From Anaerolineaceae bacterium UBA6107 (GTDB lineage: Bacteria; Chloroflexota; Anaerolineae; Anaerolineales; Anaerolineaceae), in the NCBI GenBank assembly GCA_002428455.1, contig DIWL01000001.1, positions 1 to 33,324 of the forward strand: 33,324 bases of DNA, written 5' to 3'. The position numbers and the translations under genes were made by a program. The notes below the pieces were generated by a model. That model was not told the origin of the DNA. It was given only the letters and a program-made list of their open reading frames with translations, and made no database searches. Below, piece by piece: positions 1-9,141 of the stretch (the first letter of the stretch is position 1; each line of letters opens with the position of its first letter).

Positions 1-28
1 TAAGAAAAGAGACTCTTTCGAGTCTCTT
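1..28 (-). terminator. Rho-independent terminator of tRNA-Gln
   Basis: A nine-base-pair perfect stem (7-15 with 20-28) closes a four-base loop. On the minus strand it is followed by a T-rich run (TTTTCTTA, counting the last two stem bases). It lies four bases beyond the 3' end of the tRNA gene, so it most likely ends that transcript. Confidence 0.8.
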
Positions 29-32
29 CAGG

Positions 33-103
33 CTGGGGGCAAAGGATTCGAACCTCTACTTACTGATCCAGAGTCAGCCGTCCTGCCGTTAGACGAGCCC
101 CCA
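33..103 (-). tRNA. tRNA-Gln (anticodon CUG)
   Basis: The minus strand folds into a complete cloverleaf. The acceptor stem is TGGGGGC paired with GCCCCCA, with discriminator G. The anticodon stem GCTGA/TCAGT encloses the loop CTCTGGA, which gives anticodon CUG, reading the glutamine codon CAG. The T arm is AGAGG-TTCGAAT-CCTTT, with G-U pairs. The 3' CCA is not encoded (the next bases are CCT), so it would be added after transcription. The gene has its own promoter and terminator and is divergent from the rpsF operon. Confidence 0.93.
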
Positions 104-115
104 ACAACGCCCAGA

Positions 116-144
116 ATTTTACCACTTCCGGTTATGCCTGTCCA
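116..144 (-). promoter_or_regulatory. Promoter of tRNA-Gln
   Basis: On the minus strand there is TGGACA (139-144), a 17-base spacer and TAAAAT (116-121). The expected start is 5-7 bases before the tRNA 5' end at 103. Spacing and both hexamers fit a sigma-70 type promoter. Confidence 0.65.
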
Positions 145-181
145 GATGGACTTTTCGTTTTTTCGTCATCTGAGATAATTG

Positions 182-190
182 TGGTAAAAT
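182..190 (+). promoter_or_regulatory. Extended -10 promoter of the rpsF operon
   Basis: TGG followed by TAAAAT (185-190) is an extended -10 element. The -35 region (about 161-167, TTTCGTC) is poor, which is common for extended -10 promoters. Transcription would start near 197, leaving a leader of about 90 bases before rpsF. Confidence 0.5.
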
Positions 191-202
191 CATGTGTCTG
201 GT

Positions 203-280
203 TAGCAGTAATCACTGCTACCTTTCCGCTCTTGACTGTGCCAACGGTGTTGTTTGAGGGCAATCCCGAGGAAAGGAGGT
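203..280 (+). promoter_or_regulatory. Structured rpsF leader, candidate S6:S18 autoregulatory element
   Basis: A perfect hairpin (203-209 with 214-220, loop AATC) is followed by CCTTTCC (221-227), which is complementary to GGAAAGG (270-276). The second half of that pairing covers the start of the Shine-Dalgarno AAAGGAGGT. An inner stem pairs 228-233 with 256-261, leaving AATCCCGA unpaired on the 3' side. S6:S18 leader motifs are known to carry a CCG in an internal loop that mimics the 16S binding site; the CCCGA here would suit that role. The fold was drawn by hand and no model search was possible. Confidence 0.45.
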
Positions 281-286
281 TTCACC

Positions 287-571
287 ATGCGCAAATATGA
301 GGTTGTTCTAATCTTTCACCCTGAACTGGAAGAGACTGCTCTTAATGATGCACTCGAAAAGGTTAAGGGATGGATAACAACTGCTGGCGGCACGCTTACC
401 AAGGTTGATGCCTGGGGTAAACGTCGTTTAGCCTATGTTATCCGCAAGCAGCGCGAAGGGGTATATTACCTGATTACTACTGAGTTTTCCCCTGCGTTTG
501 CAGCTGAACTTGATCGCAACTTACGCTTCCATGAACCCGTAATCCGGTACATGATCACTGCGGTTGAGTAA
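287..571 (+). CDS. rpsF: 30S ribosomal protein S6
   Basis: This 94-residue protein binds 16S rRNA in the platform of the small ribosomal subunit as a partner of S18. The N-terminus MRKYEVVLIFHPELEE, the block GKRRLAYVIRKQREGVYYLI and the ending FHEPVIRYMITAVE are typical of S6. The start at 287 is preferred because a strong AGGAGGT (274-280) lies seven bases upstream; an in-frame TTG at 254 would add 11 residues that S6 does not normally have. It is the first gene of rpsF-ssb-rpsR, the usual bacterial order, and its leader may be the target of feedback by S6 and S18. Confidence 0.95.
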   Translation: MRKYEVVLIFHPELEETALNDALEKVKGWITTAGGTLTKVDAWGKRRLAYVIRKQREGVYYLITTEFSPAFAAELDRNLRFHEPVIRYMITAVE

Positions 572-602
572 TGAGTATTTAACATCTTGAAGGAGTATTG
601 TA

Positions 603-1007
603 ATGGGGCGAGATTTAAATAAAGTGATGATCATTGGGCATTTGGGACGCGATCCTGAAATGCGCTTCACGCCTTCCGGAAGACCGGTGACAACCTTTAC
701 CGTGGCCACAAACCGTTCCTGGAACACCGGGGATGGAGAACGCCATTCTGAAACTGAGTGGTTTAATGTGGTTGCCTGGGGAAACCTTGCAGAGATCTGC
801 AAACAATACCTCACTAAAGGTCAACAGGTATACGTGGAAGGTCGGTTGCAAACACGCCGCTGGGAAGATTCAGAGGGTGTGAAACACAGCAATGTCGAGA
901 TCGTCGCTTCTGAAATGATGGTTTTGGGTGAGAAACGCGATAATTCACAACCCGCCAATGACCTTCAAGAAAACAATTATCAAACGGATGATGAGTATCC
1001 GTTCTAA
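603..1007 (+). CDS. ssb: Single-stranded DNA-binding protein
   Basis: SSB coats single-stranded DNA in replication, repair and recombination and recruits partners through its acidic tail. The 134-residue product starts with MGRDLNKVMIIGHLGRDPEMR, carries the OB-fold blocks TEWFNVVAWGNLAEIC and KGQQVYVEGRLQTRRWED, and ends in the conserved acidic tip DDEYPF. The tail between the OB fold and the tip is short (about 25 residues), so this is a compact SSB. An AAGGAG box precedes the ATG. It sits 31 bases after rpsF and 14 bases before rpsR and is almost certainly cotranscribed with both. Confidence 0.95.
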   Translation: MGRDLNKVMIIGHLGRDPEMRFTPSGRPVTTFTVATNRSWNTGDGERHSETEWFNVVAWGNLAEICKQYLTKGQQVYVEGRLQTRRWEDSEGVKHSNVEIVASEMMVLGEKRDNSQPANDLQENNYQTDDEYPF

Positions 1008-1021
1008 TGGAGTAAAAGAAA

Positions 1022-1306
1022 ATGTCAGAAGAAACTTCCAACGAAAACGAACGATTTTCAGGTCCGCGCCGATTTGTAGCGCGTCCCAAGATCTGCCAAT
1101 TCTGCGCGGATAAGAATGTCAGCATTGATTATAAGAATACTGATATGCTGCGCCGGTTTGTGACCGAAGACGGCAAGATCCGACCAAGAAGGCAAACCGG
1201 CACATGCGCGCTGCATCAGCGTTCTTTAGCCGGCGCTATTAAACGTGCCCGCCATATCGCCCTCCTGCCTTTCACCGGAGAACGCTGGTCTGACGCGATC
1301 CGGTAG
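1022..1306 (+). CDS. rpsR: 30S ribosomal protein S18
   Basis: S18 is a small-subunit protein that pairs with S6 on the ribosome platform. The 94-residue sequence has the family core [35 protein letters not shown] followed in order by [26 protein letters not shown]. The N-terminal 15 or so residues are acidic and variable, as in other bacteria. GGAG lies eight bases before the ATG. The CxxC pair in KICQFC suggests a zinc-type S18. It closes the ribosomal operon; the next gene starts 79 bases later with no clear terminator between. Confidence 0.95.
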   Translation: MSEETSNENERFSGPRRFVARPKICQFCADKNVSIDYKNTDMLRRFVTEDGKIRPRRQTGTCALHQRSLAGAIKRARHIALLPFTGERWSDAIR

Positions 1307-1385
1307 ATCTGGCTTATACCAAATCTAAACCATACTGGCCATGTCCGTAGGGATAATTGGCCAATGACATTGAACAGAGGGAATA

Positions 1386-2711
1386 ATGGCAAAAGAAAAC
1401 GAGAATAACAAACCAAGGCCAGCCTCAAAGAAGCATGAAGCCCGGTTGGCCAGGGAAAATCGCCAAAAGAAGATCATGGTTACCATCGTGATCGGCATCC
1501 TGGCGGTGGTTGTTCTGCTGGTCGGTTACGGAATTCTATACAACCAGGTTATCAAACAAAACCGACCGGTCGCTCAGGTGGATACCACCAAGATCACAGT
1601 TGATCAATTTGAAAAACGCGTTCAATACGAAAGGTTATCCTACGTGGATTCCTTTACGAATTACGCTGCTTCGGGATATGCACAATTTTTCGAGTCCTAT
1701 TTGCTTGAAATGCAGAATTCTCTGGATAACTACATCCAATTCGGCAGTGATGTACTGGACAAAATGATCAATGAAGCAGTGATTGAAGCCAAAGCTAAAG
1801 AATTGGGCATAACCATATCGGAAGAAGAAATTGATAAAGAACTCGAAAGAGGCTTTGGTTTCTTTCCCGAAGGCACCCCAACGCCGGAAACAATAGAAGA
1901 ATTTACATTCAAACCCACATCGACGCTTTCTGCTCAGCAGCTCGCCATCATTACCATCACACCTACACCCTCCCCTGAGCCGACGCTTACCCTGGAACCC
2001 ACGGCAACGGACAGCCCTGCCGAGGAAGCTACTTCAACACCAGATGTAGTTGTAACAGCCACCAGCGAACCAACCGCCACGCAAATCCCTCCCACCGCAA
2101 CACCCTACACCCGTGAAGGATTTGAATCACTATACAAGACAATGATGACGAACATCAATGATCAATTTGATTACAGCGATGCTGATTTCCGTGATTATGT
2201 AAGAGCATTGTTGTTAAACCAGAAAGTCTTTGATCACGTCACCAAGAATATAACCCGTGACCAGGACATGGTTTGGGCCAGACATATTCTTGTAGAAACA
2301 GAAGAAGAGGCCAAAGCCGTTCTGGATAGACTCAATGCAGGCGAAGATTTTGGTATCGTGGCTGCAGAAGTTTCCGTTGATACATCAAACAGCGCATCAG
2401 GCGGAGACCTCGGATGGTTTACCCAGGGTCAGATGGTGGAAGAGTTTGACAAAGCTGCGTTTACCCTGGAAATCGGAAAACTCAGCGAACCCATTCAAAC
2501 CGAGTTTGGCTTCCACATCATCCAGGTTCTGGGTCATGAAATCCGCGAACTCACCGATGAACAACTGGAAACATACAAAAACCAGGTCTATTACAAATTC
2601 ATCGAAGATGCAAAAGCGGAAATGACGATCAAGAAAAATGATGTTTGGGCGGAAGTTGTTCCAAGCACCCCTGCGATACCCACACAGTATCGGATAACAG
2701 GAACCCAATAG
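1386..2711 (+). CDS. Membrane-anchored PpiC-type peptidyl-prolyl isomerase / foldase
   Basis: The 441-residue protein is predicted to assist folding of exported proteins outside the cytoplasmic membrane. A basic N-terminus is followed by one membrane segment (about residues 30-52). A SurA/PrsA-like N-terminal chaperone region begins near PVAQVDTTKITVDQF, and a parvulin domain spans about 298-385 (WARHILVETEEEA, GGDLGWFTQGQM, FGFHIIQVLGHE). The chaperone region is split at about 160-240 by a low-complexity stretch rich in Thr, Pro, Ser and Glu. There is no lipobox, so it is a membrane-anchored rather than lipid-anchored relative of PrsA. The start has AGAGGG just upstream. It follows rpsR and ends at a strong terminator. 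The family is clear; which client proteins it serves is unknown. Confidence 0.85.
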   Translation: MAKENENNKPRPASKKHEARLARENRQKKIMVTIVIGILAVVVLLVGYGILYNQVIKQNRPVAQVDTTKITVDQFEKRVQYERLSYVDSFTNYAASGYAQFFESYLLEMQNSLDNYIQFGSDVLDKMINEAVIEAKAKELGITISEEEIDKELERGFGFFPEGTPTPETIEEFTFKPTSTLSAQQLAIITITPTPSPEPTLTLEPTATDSPAEEATSTPDVVVTATSEPTATQIPPTATPYTREGFESLYKTMMTNINDQFDYSDADFRDYVRALLLNQKVFDHVTKNITRDQDMVWARHILVETEEEAKAVLDRLNAGEDFGIVAAEVSVDTSNSASGGDLGWFTQGQMVEEFDKAAFTLEIGKLSEPIQTEFGFHIIQVLGHEIRELTDEQLETYKNQVYYKFIEDAKAEMTIKKNDVWAEVVPSTPAIPTQYRITGTQ

Positions 2712-2713
2712 AC

Positions 2714-2745
2714 AAAAAAATGCGGCCTAACGGCCGCAGTTTTTA
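2714..2745. terminator. Bidirectional Rho-independent terminator
   Basis: A perfect seven-base GC-rich stem (2721-2727 with 2732-2738, loop TAAC) is flanked by seven A residues on the left and a T5 run on the right. It can therefore stop both the foldase transcript and the opposing smc transcript, which ends at 2758. Confidence 0.9.
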
Positions 2746-2757
2746 TAATAATTTCAA

Positions 2758-5700
2758 CTACTTTACCATATCTTCACTTACTTCATCCAACCGCAGGCTT
2801 ATCACCTGGCTGGCTGAATCGCGTCCCATTGTCACCCCATAAATCACATCCGCGACTTGGACGGTGTTGCGATTGTGAGTGATCACAATAAATTGGGTTT
2901 CCTGGCTAAGCTCGTGCAATAACTCTGTAAAACGCCCGACATTTGCTTCATCCAGCATCGCATCCACTTCATCCAGGATACAAAAAGGAGTGGGAGAAAC
3001 TCGCAGGAGCGAGAAGACAAGAGCAACCGCAGTAAGGGAGCGTTCTCCACCCGATAGCAGCGACAGCCCCTGTTCACGTCTGCCAGGTAACCTGGCCTCG
3101 ATATCAATGCCTGTTTCGCTTGGATTTTCTGTGTCAGTCATCACCAGACGGGCAGATCCTCCTCCAAAGAGTCGGGCAAACATCTCCTTGAATTCCGCAG
3201 CAACCGCGTTGAAGGTCGTCCTGAATTGCCGATTCATGATCTCGTCCAATTCAGTGATCACCTGGCGCAAATCACCATCCGCTTTTTGCAGATCAGCCAA
3301 CTGGGAAGTCAAATAAGTATGTCTCTCCTTGACTTCCTGGTATTCCTTGTACGCGTCAGGGTTGATCGCACCCATCCGGCGGAGCAAAGCCCGTTGTCGA
3401 TTGATCGATTCATCCAATCCCTTCGGCAACTCCGCCAGCGCTGTTAACTGGCCGATTCCTTCCAATGGAAGCGGGGTCGGACCGGCTACATCATCAGAAT
3501 ATTCAAGCACTATCAGTCCAAAATCCTCTTCTATTCGCCGCCGCAAACTGTCCAGCGCCTCACGGCTGCGGGAATATTCAAGTTGTGCTTGCGTAAACAC
3601 CCGATCAGCGTTGGCTTCTGATTGTTGGGTGATGGAATAATCGTGCTGGAACCTGGAGTACTCCGTCTCAAGCGATCGTAATTCCACTTCAGCCGGTTCG
3701 ATCTGAAGCCTGGATTGCAAGATCCTTTCGTTTACGACTTCTTCGTCCAATTTTGCATTGTTACGCGCCGTTTCTGCTTCTGTTGTTGACCTCTCAATAT
3801 CAGCGATGCGGCGCTTAATTTGGTCGTTAGAAACCTGGTTCTGAGCGATCGTGTTCTCAAATTCGCGCAACCGTGATTCTGCCTCTTTAACAGCACGTTC
3901 AGTGATGGCCTGGGTCGTTGTCCAATGAACCAGTTGACTTTGCAACTCATCAATTGAAATAGAACGTAATTTGGCGAGAAGCTGTTGGATCTCCTGATTT
4001 TGGGATAGAATCCCTTTTTCATTGGAATCTACTTCAGATTGAGCGGTTGTAAATTCACTTTCAGCATTTGCAACCTGGCCTGCTAAAGTGTTTAGCTGGG
4101 TATTTTGCCATTCAACCTGCTGGATCAACTGTGCGAGATCACGTTCCGCCAAATTATTGGACTGGTTGGCCTGTTGCAGCCTGGATTGAAAGCTTTTCAA
4201 ATCACCTTCGAGAGTCTTCCGCTGATCCTTGAGAGATTTCACTCTACCGCTGAGCGAATCCAGTTCTCTCAGTTTGCCCTGTCGGGCTTTTTCAAGTTGT
4301 TCAATACTCTCCTGAAGATCCTTTTTCTGCCGTGGTCTGCTGATCACAACTGCCCGGCTTTCTTTACCTGCGATGATGACTCCACTACCAGTGAAAACTT
4401 CTCCCTTGAGCGTCACCACCTTCCCAGAATCCGGCAGTTGCCTGACCAAATCACGTGCAGTGCGGCGGTCTTTTACAACAAGCACCTGTCCCAGCAGGTA
4501 AGTGATCAATCTTTGTGATGCGCTATCTGCCTTTACCAGGTCTGAAGCAATACCTATTACGTTTGGTGAATTGGATGGCTTGATCTTTTCGAAGGATCTG
4601 GATTGGTTAGCAGGAATCAGCATCGCCCTACCGGAATCATCAGATTCCAGAAATGCCAGAATTAATTCAGGATCGGTGTTTTCATCATACAACAAGGCAT
4701 CCAATTGATCCCCCAGGGCAGCACTAACCGCTGTTTCTAGTTCATATGGTACTTCAAGGAAACTGCCCACCGAACGCAGCCTGCCGGGAAATCTGCCACT
4801 CTTCATTGCACTTAGCAGGCTTTTTGCCCCATCACCCATTCCCGCAAATGTCAATTCAGCCTGCTGGACAACATCCAATTGGGCTTTCAGTTTTGCCAGG
4901 TCGGTCTCCTGCCGGCTGAGTTCCTGGTTAAGCCTCTTCTCGGCATCATCGAGCTCCGAAATCTGCTCCAAAAGATTCTTGAGTGCATCCTCAGATCTTT
5001 CCACCTGGGATTCAAGTTCATCCCTGCTGGATTTCGTTTCATCAAATTTTTTCCGGGAAGCAGCTAGATTATTCTGATTATTTTCTATACCCTCAACCAG
5101 GTGTGCGCGGCTTGCAGCATAGTTTTCGATCCGATTTTGGAGCTCGCGTTGATGCGCCTTTAATTGGACCTGGCGGGTTTCCAGTGTAACCAGTTTTTTT
5201 CGCGCTTGTCCCAGGGCAATCTCAATTTGATCCCGCTCTACTTTTCTTTTTGAGAAGGAAGCTTGAACTGAGGAAAGTTGTTCACGGCATTCCACCAATT
5301 CCTGATTTACATTTTCTATCTCAGACCGAAGCACAACCAGTTTTTCCTGATGCGTAGCAGCCAACTCTTCGTTGTGAATCAAATCACTTTGCAGTGCTGT
5401 TTCCTGTGACCGATAAGAACTGAGCCTCTCCTCTAAGACAGCAATATCCCGGCTAACCTTTTCTCGTTGGCGATGGTATTCTGCCAATTCCGTATGCCAC
5501 TCATTCAACTGCGAACGTAATTCCTGCAAACGTATCCGGACATCATCAACCTTTTTTTCGATCTCAGTCCGTCTACCACGCGCCAGGGTTACTTTTTCCT
5601 CCTGGTTTTTTAAGACTTCACGATTACGAAGCAGTTCCTTTTGCGAATTTTGCCAATGATAACCATACCAGTCCTTAAGCAATACCTGCAGGTCAGCCTT

Positions 5701-6360
5701 CACTCGATCATATTCTTCAACCCGCTTGGCCTGTCGTTCCAGGCTGCGTAAGCGCGGTTCCAGTTCACTGAGAATGTCCGTTACCCGCTCAAGATTGCGC
5801 CGGGTGTTATCCAACCTTGTTAAAGCCTCTTCACGACGGGATCGGAACAATCCAATTCCGGCGGCTTCTTCAAAGAATTTACGGCGTTCCTCCGGGCGAA
5901 GAGACAAGGCTGCATCCACCAGGCCCTGACCGATGATGGTATAAGTACGTTCAGCCAGACCTGACTGAGCCAGCAGCTCAGATATGTCTTTCAATCTGAC
6001 GCGTTGTTTGTTGAGTAGATATTCATTGCTGCCATCACGATACGCTCGCCGTGATATCCCGACCTCGGAATAATCTACCGGCAGCCAGCCATGTTCATTA
6101 TCAAACTGGATCGTAGCAGAAGCCATACCGGCTTTCGGACGCTGATCGGATCCAAGGAAGATCATATCCTCGGTCTTTTTCCCGCGGAGTAAACTGTAGG
6201 ATTGTTCTCCTAAAACCCAACGGATGGCATCCGCGATATTGGATTTACCTGAACCATTTGGTCCAACGATAGCGGTGATATTGCCTGGAAATTCGAATAA
6301 CGACCTGCCAGCAAAGGTTTTATAACCATGTAATTCCAAAGATTTCAGTCTTGGTGTCAT
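2758..6360 (-). CDS. smc: Chromosome partition protein SMC
   Basis: SMC is the ATPase core of the condensin-like SMC-ScpAB complex that organises and segregates chromosomes. The 1200-residue length is normal. The N-terminal head has Walker [10 protein letters not shown] (about 33-41) and the sequence [14 protein letters not shown]. Long coiled coils (about 170-500 and 660-1020) flank a hinge near 510-650 ([27 protein letters not shown]). The C-terminal head has the signature [16 protein letters not shown] and Walker [19 protein letters not shown]. Its ATG overlaps the rnc stop in ATGA, so translation is probably coupled. rnc-smc is a common bacterial gene pair. The partner gene scpA lies nearby at 8353 on the other strand. 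Confidence 0.96.
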   Translation of the reverse strand: MTPRLKSLELHGYKTFAGRSLFEFPGNITAIVGPNGSGKSNIADAIRWVLGEQSYSLLRGKKTEDMIFLGSDQRPKAGMASATIQFDNEHGWLPVDYSEVGISRRAYRDGSNEYLLNKQRVRLKDISELLAQSGLAERTYTIIGQGLVDAALSLRPEERRKFFEEAAGIGLFRSRREEALTRLDNTRRNLERVTDILSELEPRLRSLERQAKRVEEYDRVKADLQVLLKDWYGYHWQNSQKELLRNREVLKNQEEKVTLARGRRTEIEKKVDDVRIRLQELRSQLNEWHTELAEYHRQREKVSRDIAVLEERLSSYRSQETALQSDLIHNEELAATHQEKLVVLRSEIENVNQELVECREQLSSVQASFSKRKVERDQIEIALGQARKKLVTLETRQVQLKAHQRELQNRIENYAASRAHLVEGIENNQNNLAASRKKFDETKSSRDELESQVERSEDALKNLLEQISELDDAEKRLNQELSRQETDLAKLKAQLDVVQQAELTFAGMGDGAKSLLSAMKSGRFPGRLRSVGSFLEVPYELETAVSAALGDQLDALLYDENTDPELILAFLESDDSGRAMLIPANQSRSFEKIKPSNSPNVIGIASDLVKADSASQRLITYLLGQVLVVKDRRTARDLVRQLPDSGKVVTLKGEVFTGSGVIIAGKESRAVVISRPRQKKDLQESIEQLEKARQGKLRELDSLSGRVKSLKDQRKTLEGDLKSFQSRLQQANQSNNLAERDLAQLIQQVEWQNTQLNTLAGQVANAESEFTTAQSEVDSNEKGILSQNQEIQQLLAKLRSISIDELQSQLVHWTTTQAITERAVKEAESRLREFENTIAQNQVSNDQIKRRIADIERSTTEAETARNNAKLDEEVVNERILQSRLQIEPAEVELRSLETEYSRFQHDYSITQQSEANADRVFTQAQLEYSRSREALDSLRRRIEEDFGLIVLEYSDDVAGPTPLPLEGIGQLTALAELPKGLDESINRQRALLRRMGAINPDAYKEYQEVKERHTYLTSQLADLQKADGDLRQVITELDEIMNRQFRTTFNAVAAEFKEMFARLFGGGSARLVMTDTENPSETGIDIEARLPGRREQGLSLLSGGERSLTAVALVFSLLRVSPTPFCILDEVDAMLDEANVGRFTELLHELSQETQFIVITHNRNTVQVADVIYGVTMGRDSASQVISLRLDEVSEDMVK

Positions 6361-7094
6361 TTAACGCTGGTTTCCCATTCAGCAATGTGAAGATTTTTTA
6401 TTGCCATAGCTGCAGCCTGCTTGGTCGCGGCCTGTTTACTCGATCCGATCCCCGTGCCACACACCTTACCATCTACAAGTACATCCACCTCAAATAATTT
6501 CGAGTGATCAGGACCTGAAGAGCTGCGAGTAGTGTAAACTGGAGCAGGGTAACCGTTGCCCTGTGCCCATTCCTGCAAATTACTTTTCGGGTCTTCATCT
6601 TTATGATTGATCAGGATATCATCCGCTGCGTTTTCAAGCATTGGGGTAATGAATTTTCTAACGCCGTCAATATCCGAGTCAAGGTAAATCGCGCCAATCA
6701 CCGCTTCAAAAGTATCGCAGAGCAACCCGGGACGATTATATCCGCCAGCCTGGTGCTCTCCCCTGCCAAGGCGCATGGCACCACCCAGTCCGATCTCCAA
6801 GGCAAAATTCGCCAATTGTTCCGTATGTACCAAAGCGGATCGCATCCGTGTCAAATCACCCTCGGGCATCTCCGGATACCGGTTGTAAAGCCAGGCACCA
6901 ACTACAAAATCCAACACCGCATCGCCGAGGAATTCCAATCTTTCATTATCTTCCAAAGCCTCAGGGTGCTCATTAAGATAAGAGCGATGCGTGAGAGCAC
7001 GACTCAACAAAAGAATGTCAGTCATGTCCGGTAACAAGCGGGTTGCCAAATCAGCTGGCGATTCAGTTTTCGGTTTGTTATTGGGATTATCCAA
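6357..7094 (-). CDS. rnc: Ribonuclease III
   Basis: RNase III cleaves double-stranded RNA in rRNA precursors and structured mRNAs. The catalytic signature NERLEFLGDAVLDFVV is intact, the second metal-binding region is CDTFEAVIGAIYLD, and a C-terminal dsRNA-binding domain follows (DPKSNLQEWAQGNGYPAPVY through GIGSSKQAATKQAAAMAI). I chose the TTG at 7094 because GGGGAG lies seven bases upstream, giving 245 residues starting MDNPNNKPKTES. A GTG at 7154 would add 20 residues unlike the family and has no Shine-Dalgarno, although its position six bases after the thrC stop could allow coupling. The stop overlaps the smc start. Confidence 0.9.
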   Translation of the reverse strand: MDNPNNKPKTESPADLATRLLPDMTDILLLSRALTHRSYLNEHPEALEDNERLEFLGDAVLDFVVGAWLYNRYPEMPEGDLTRMRSALVHTEQLANFALEIGLGGAMRLGRGEHQAGGYNRPGLLCDTFEAVIGAIYLDSDIDGVRKFITPMLENAADDILINHKDEDPKSNLQEWAQGNGYPAPVYTTRSSSGPDHSKLFEVDVLVDGKVCGTGIGSSKQAATKQAAAMAIKNLHIAEWETSVK

Positions 7095-7160
7095 AAATTT
7101 TCTCCCCGAATAAGGAGAGCGCCAACCTCCCTCAACAGGGGGGTTCGCGGTCACATTATT

Positions 7161-8276
7161 CTATAGTGGTATCGAATTTGTTTTTAAGCCAAAACCCGTC
7201 AGGATCGCAACAACAGGTTCCACCACCTCAATTTTATCATCTAGTAGGGGCGCCAGGGATAAACAGGCCGTTGGTTCACAAAAGATCCCCTGCCGGGCGA
7301 TTCTGAGGTAAGCCTCGCGCAAGTACTGCTCACTAACACTGATCATATTACCGGCTCCAGCATACATGCGTTTTAAGATTTGTCCGGCACGCAAAGGAAT
7401 GACTACGCTAGCCCCTTCGGCGAGGGTTGTTGCCGGTTGAATTTCAGGTATGTCGACCATATTTCTTCTGTATGCTTCAACCGCTGGTGAGCAAGCCTCT
7501 GCCTGAACACCGATGAAGTGTGGCAATTTATTCGCTAAACCCGCAGCAAGCAACGATTCAAAACCTAATAGAATGCCGTAGAGTAATCCACCGTGTCCAA
7601 CCGGTGCGATCAGGGTTCCTGGAATCCGCCCAAGGTCTTCAAAGATCTCGTACGCGATGGTGGCAATACCGGTCAATCCAAATGGCATATAGGCGTGGCT
7701 GGCATAGATACTGCCTGCGTGTGCAACCTCCAGCACAGCTGCAGCCGCATTCGCCCGCGGACCCGGTATTCTTTCAACCCGGGCTCCAAATTGCTCGATC
7801 TGCCAGCGTTTCGGTCCGGAAGCTGATTCGGGAATAAACACACGAGACGAAATGCCAGCCCTTGCGCAATACGCAGCCAGCGAAGCCCCGGCATTACCAG
7901 ATGAATCCTCCACAACTTCGGTGATACCGTGCGAAGCTAGAAAACTGATCAGAACTGCCGATCCGCGGTCCTTATATGATCCGGTAGGATTCTGACCTTC
8001 CAGCTTATAGTACAGGGAAACCCCGTTGAAATTTCCAGCCAGAAAAGGGGTACCCCCTTCTCCGAGGGTTATGATTGGGGCATTATCAGACAATCCAAGA
8101 GAAGATTGGTAACGCCACAATCCTCTGCACTCCTGGTGTTGATCTGGCTCAGAATAAGCCGGAAACTGTGAATAATCCCAGACACCTCCGCATTGACATA
8201 AATACGGAGTATCATCACCCGGATACGGTGCTCCGCAGGCAGAACAACTGATTTGGGACATTTTCTTCGCTATCAT
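7161..8276 (-). CDS. thrC: Threonine synthase
   Basis: This PLP enzyme converts O-phosphohomoserine to threonine, the last step of threonine synthesis, in the cytoplasm. An N-terminal zinc-ribbon-like segment (CSACGAPYPGDDTPYLCQCGG) precedes the fold-type II core with the PLP-lysine motif NPTGSYKDRG. Further family motifs are EDSSGNAGASLAAYCARAGI and a glycine-rich phosphate-binding loop (PVGHGGLLYG). The C-terminal CEPTACLSLAPL also fits. The start is uncertain: an ATG at 8276 has AAGGA very close upstream, and an ATG at 8261 gives MSQISCSACG. Longer in-frame starts would overlap the likely promoter. A related PLP lyase cannot be fully excluded, but the zinc ribbon and length favour threonine synthase. 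It is upstream of rnc-smc on the same strand. Confidence 0.85.
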   Translation of the reverse strand: MIAKKMSQISCSACGAPYPGDDTPYLCQCGGVWDYSQFPAYSEPDQHQECRGLWRYQSSLGLSDNAPIITLGEGGTPFLAGNFNGVSLYYKLEGQNPTGSYKDRGSAVLISFLASHGITEVVEDSSGNAGASLAAYCARAGISSRVFIPESASGPKRWQIEQFGARVERIPGPRANAAAAVLEVAHAGSIYASHAYMPFGLTGIATIAYEIFEDLGRIPGTLIAPVGHGGLLYGILLGFESLLAAGLANKLPHFIGVQAEACSPAVEAYRRNMVDIPEIQPATTLAEGASVVIPLRAGQILKRMYAGAGNMISVSEQYLREAYLRIARQGIFCEPTACLSLAPLLDDKIEVVEPVVAILTGFGLKTNSIPL

Positions 8277-8300
8277 TTTCCTTAATTGACCAATTCTTTG

Positions 8301-8306
8301 ATTATA
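8301..8306 (-). promoter_or_regulatory. -10 element for thrC-rnc-smc
   Basis: A perfect TATAAT on the minus strand lies 24 bases before the chosen thrC start. I see no good -35 at the right distance. It is back-to-back with the scpA -10 about 34 bases away, so the two transcription units share a compact divergent promoter region. Confidence 0.4.
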
Positions 8307-8339
8307 AACCATCGCATATCGCAACCGGTTTGTATCTGC

Positions 8340-8345
8340 TATAAT
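8340..8345 (+). promoter_or_regulatory. -10 element for scpA (probable leaderless transcript)
   Basis: A perfect TATAAT ends seven bases before the GTG of scpA, which places the transcription start at or next to the start codon. There is no Shine-Dalgarno in between and no convincing -35. The simplest reading is a leaderless mRNA. Confidence 0.5.
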
Positions 8346-8352
8346 TGCCAGC

Positions 8353-9141
8353 GTGGATTTTCAAATTGCCGGACACCAAACCGAAGGTTATAAGATCAAT
8401 ACAGAGGTCTACAGCGGACCCCTTGATCTGTTGCTTCAACTGATCGAAAAAGCGGAACTGGACATCACCCGCCTTTCCCTCGCCCAGGTAACCGATCAAT
8501 ATCTTGCGCATTTGCACAATCTTGAAGTTCAGGACCCTGCTGAGGTATCGGCGTTTCTCGTGATTGCAGCCAAGCTGGTTCAGATCAAATCATCAGCCCT
8601 TCTGCCTCGCCCGACAATAACAAGCCTGCAAACGGAGGAAGATCCCGGCGAAGCCCTGGCCAAACAGCTGCTCCTCTACAAAAAATTCAAGGACCTTTCC
8701 AGATTTCTTGATGAACGCGAAAGCGCAGGGTTGCACACCTACCTGAGATTGGATTCAAATCCTTCTGTACAGTTACCATCAAAGCTCGATATGAGTGACT
8801 TCACACTGAAAGATCTGGTTTTGGCTGCCCGTGAAGTGTTTCGAAATCCGAACAATTTACCCCCGCTAAGCGAGGTGGTTTCTTCACAAAGGTACACCAT
8901 CCGGCAAAAGATCAGCCTCATTCTTGAAACCCTACAGAAATCAGGTTCCACAAATTTTAAAACGATACTAAAAGATGGATCAAGCCGCATCGAAGTTGTG
9001 GTAACCTTTCTCGCGTTACTTGAATTGGTAAAACGGCACATGGTTGGAGCCGATCAGGATGACCTTTTTGGGGAAATTCGTTTACAGGCTGAAGGTGATT
9101 TGTCCACCTTAGGTGAAGAAGAGCTCGAATTCGTTGAATAA
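8353..9141 (+). CDS. scpA: Segregation and condensation protein A (kleisin)
   Basis: ScpA is the kleisin that bridges the SMC heads and binds ScpB. The 262-residue product opens with the diagnostic block YKINTEVYSGPLDLLLQLIEKAELDI (read here as parts of residues 11-36) followed by LAQVTDQYLAHL. Then come AEVSAFLVIAAKLVQIKSSALLP and a C-terminal winged-helix region with VVVTFLALLELVKRH. The GTG start is preferred because it begins at the expected residue and sits just downstream of a -10 box. scpB, the usual next gene, is absent; instead an unrelated gene converges four bases beyond the stop. smc is about 2 kb away on the other strand. Confidence 0.93.
   Translation: MDFQIAGHQTEGYKINTEVYSGPLDLLLQLIEKAELDITRLSLAQVTDQYLAHLHNLEVQDPAEVSAFLVIAAKLVQIKSSALLPRPTITSLQTEEDPGEALAKQLLLYKKFKDLSRFLDERESAGLHTYLRLDSNPSVQLPSKLDMSDFTLKDLVLAAREVFRNPNNLPPLSEVVSSQRYTIRQKISLILETLQKSGSTNFKTILKDGSSRIEVVVTFLALLELVKRHMVGADQDDLFGEIRLQAEGDLSTLGEEELEFVE

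Noticed and set aside
4105..4518. 137-codon open frame on the plus strand inside smc
   Set aside because: It lies opposite coiled-coil and hinge-coding sequence of a clear SMC and shows no family motif.
7095..7154. GTG start giving RNase III 20 more residues
   Set aside because: No Shine-Dalgarno and an atypical Pro/Gly-rich extension; the TTG at 7094 has a well-spaced GGGGAG. Not fully excluded, because coupling to thrC is possible.
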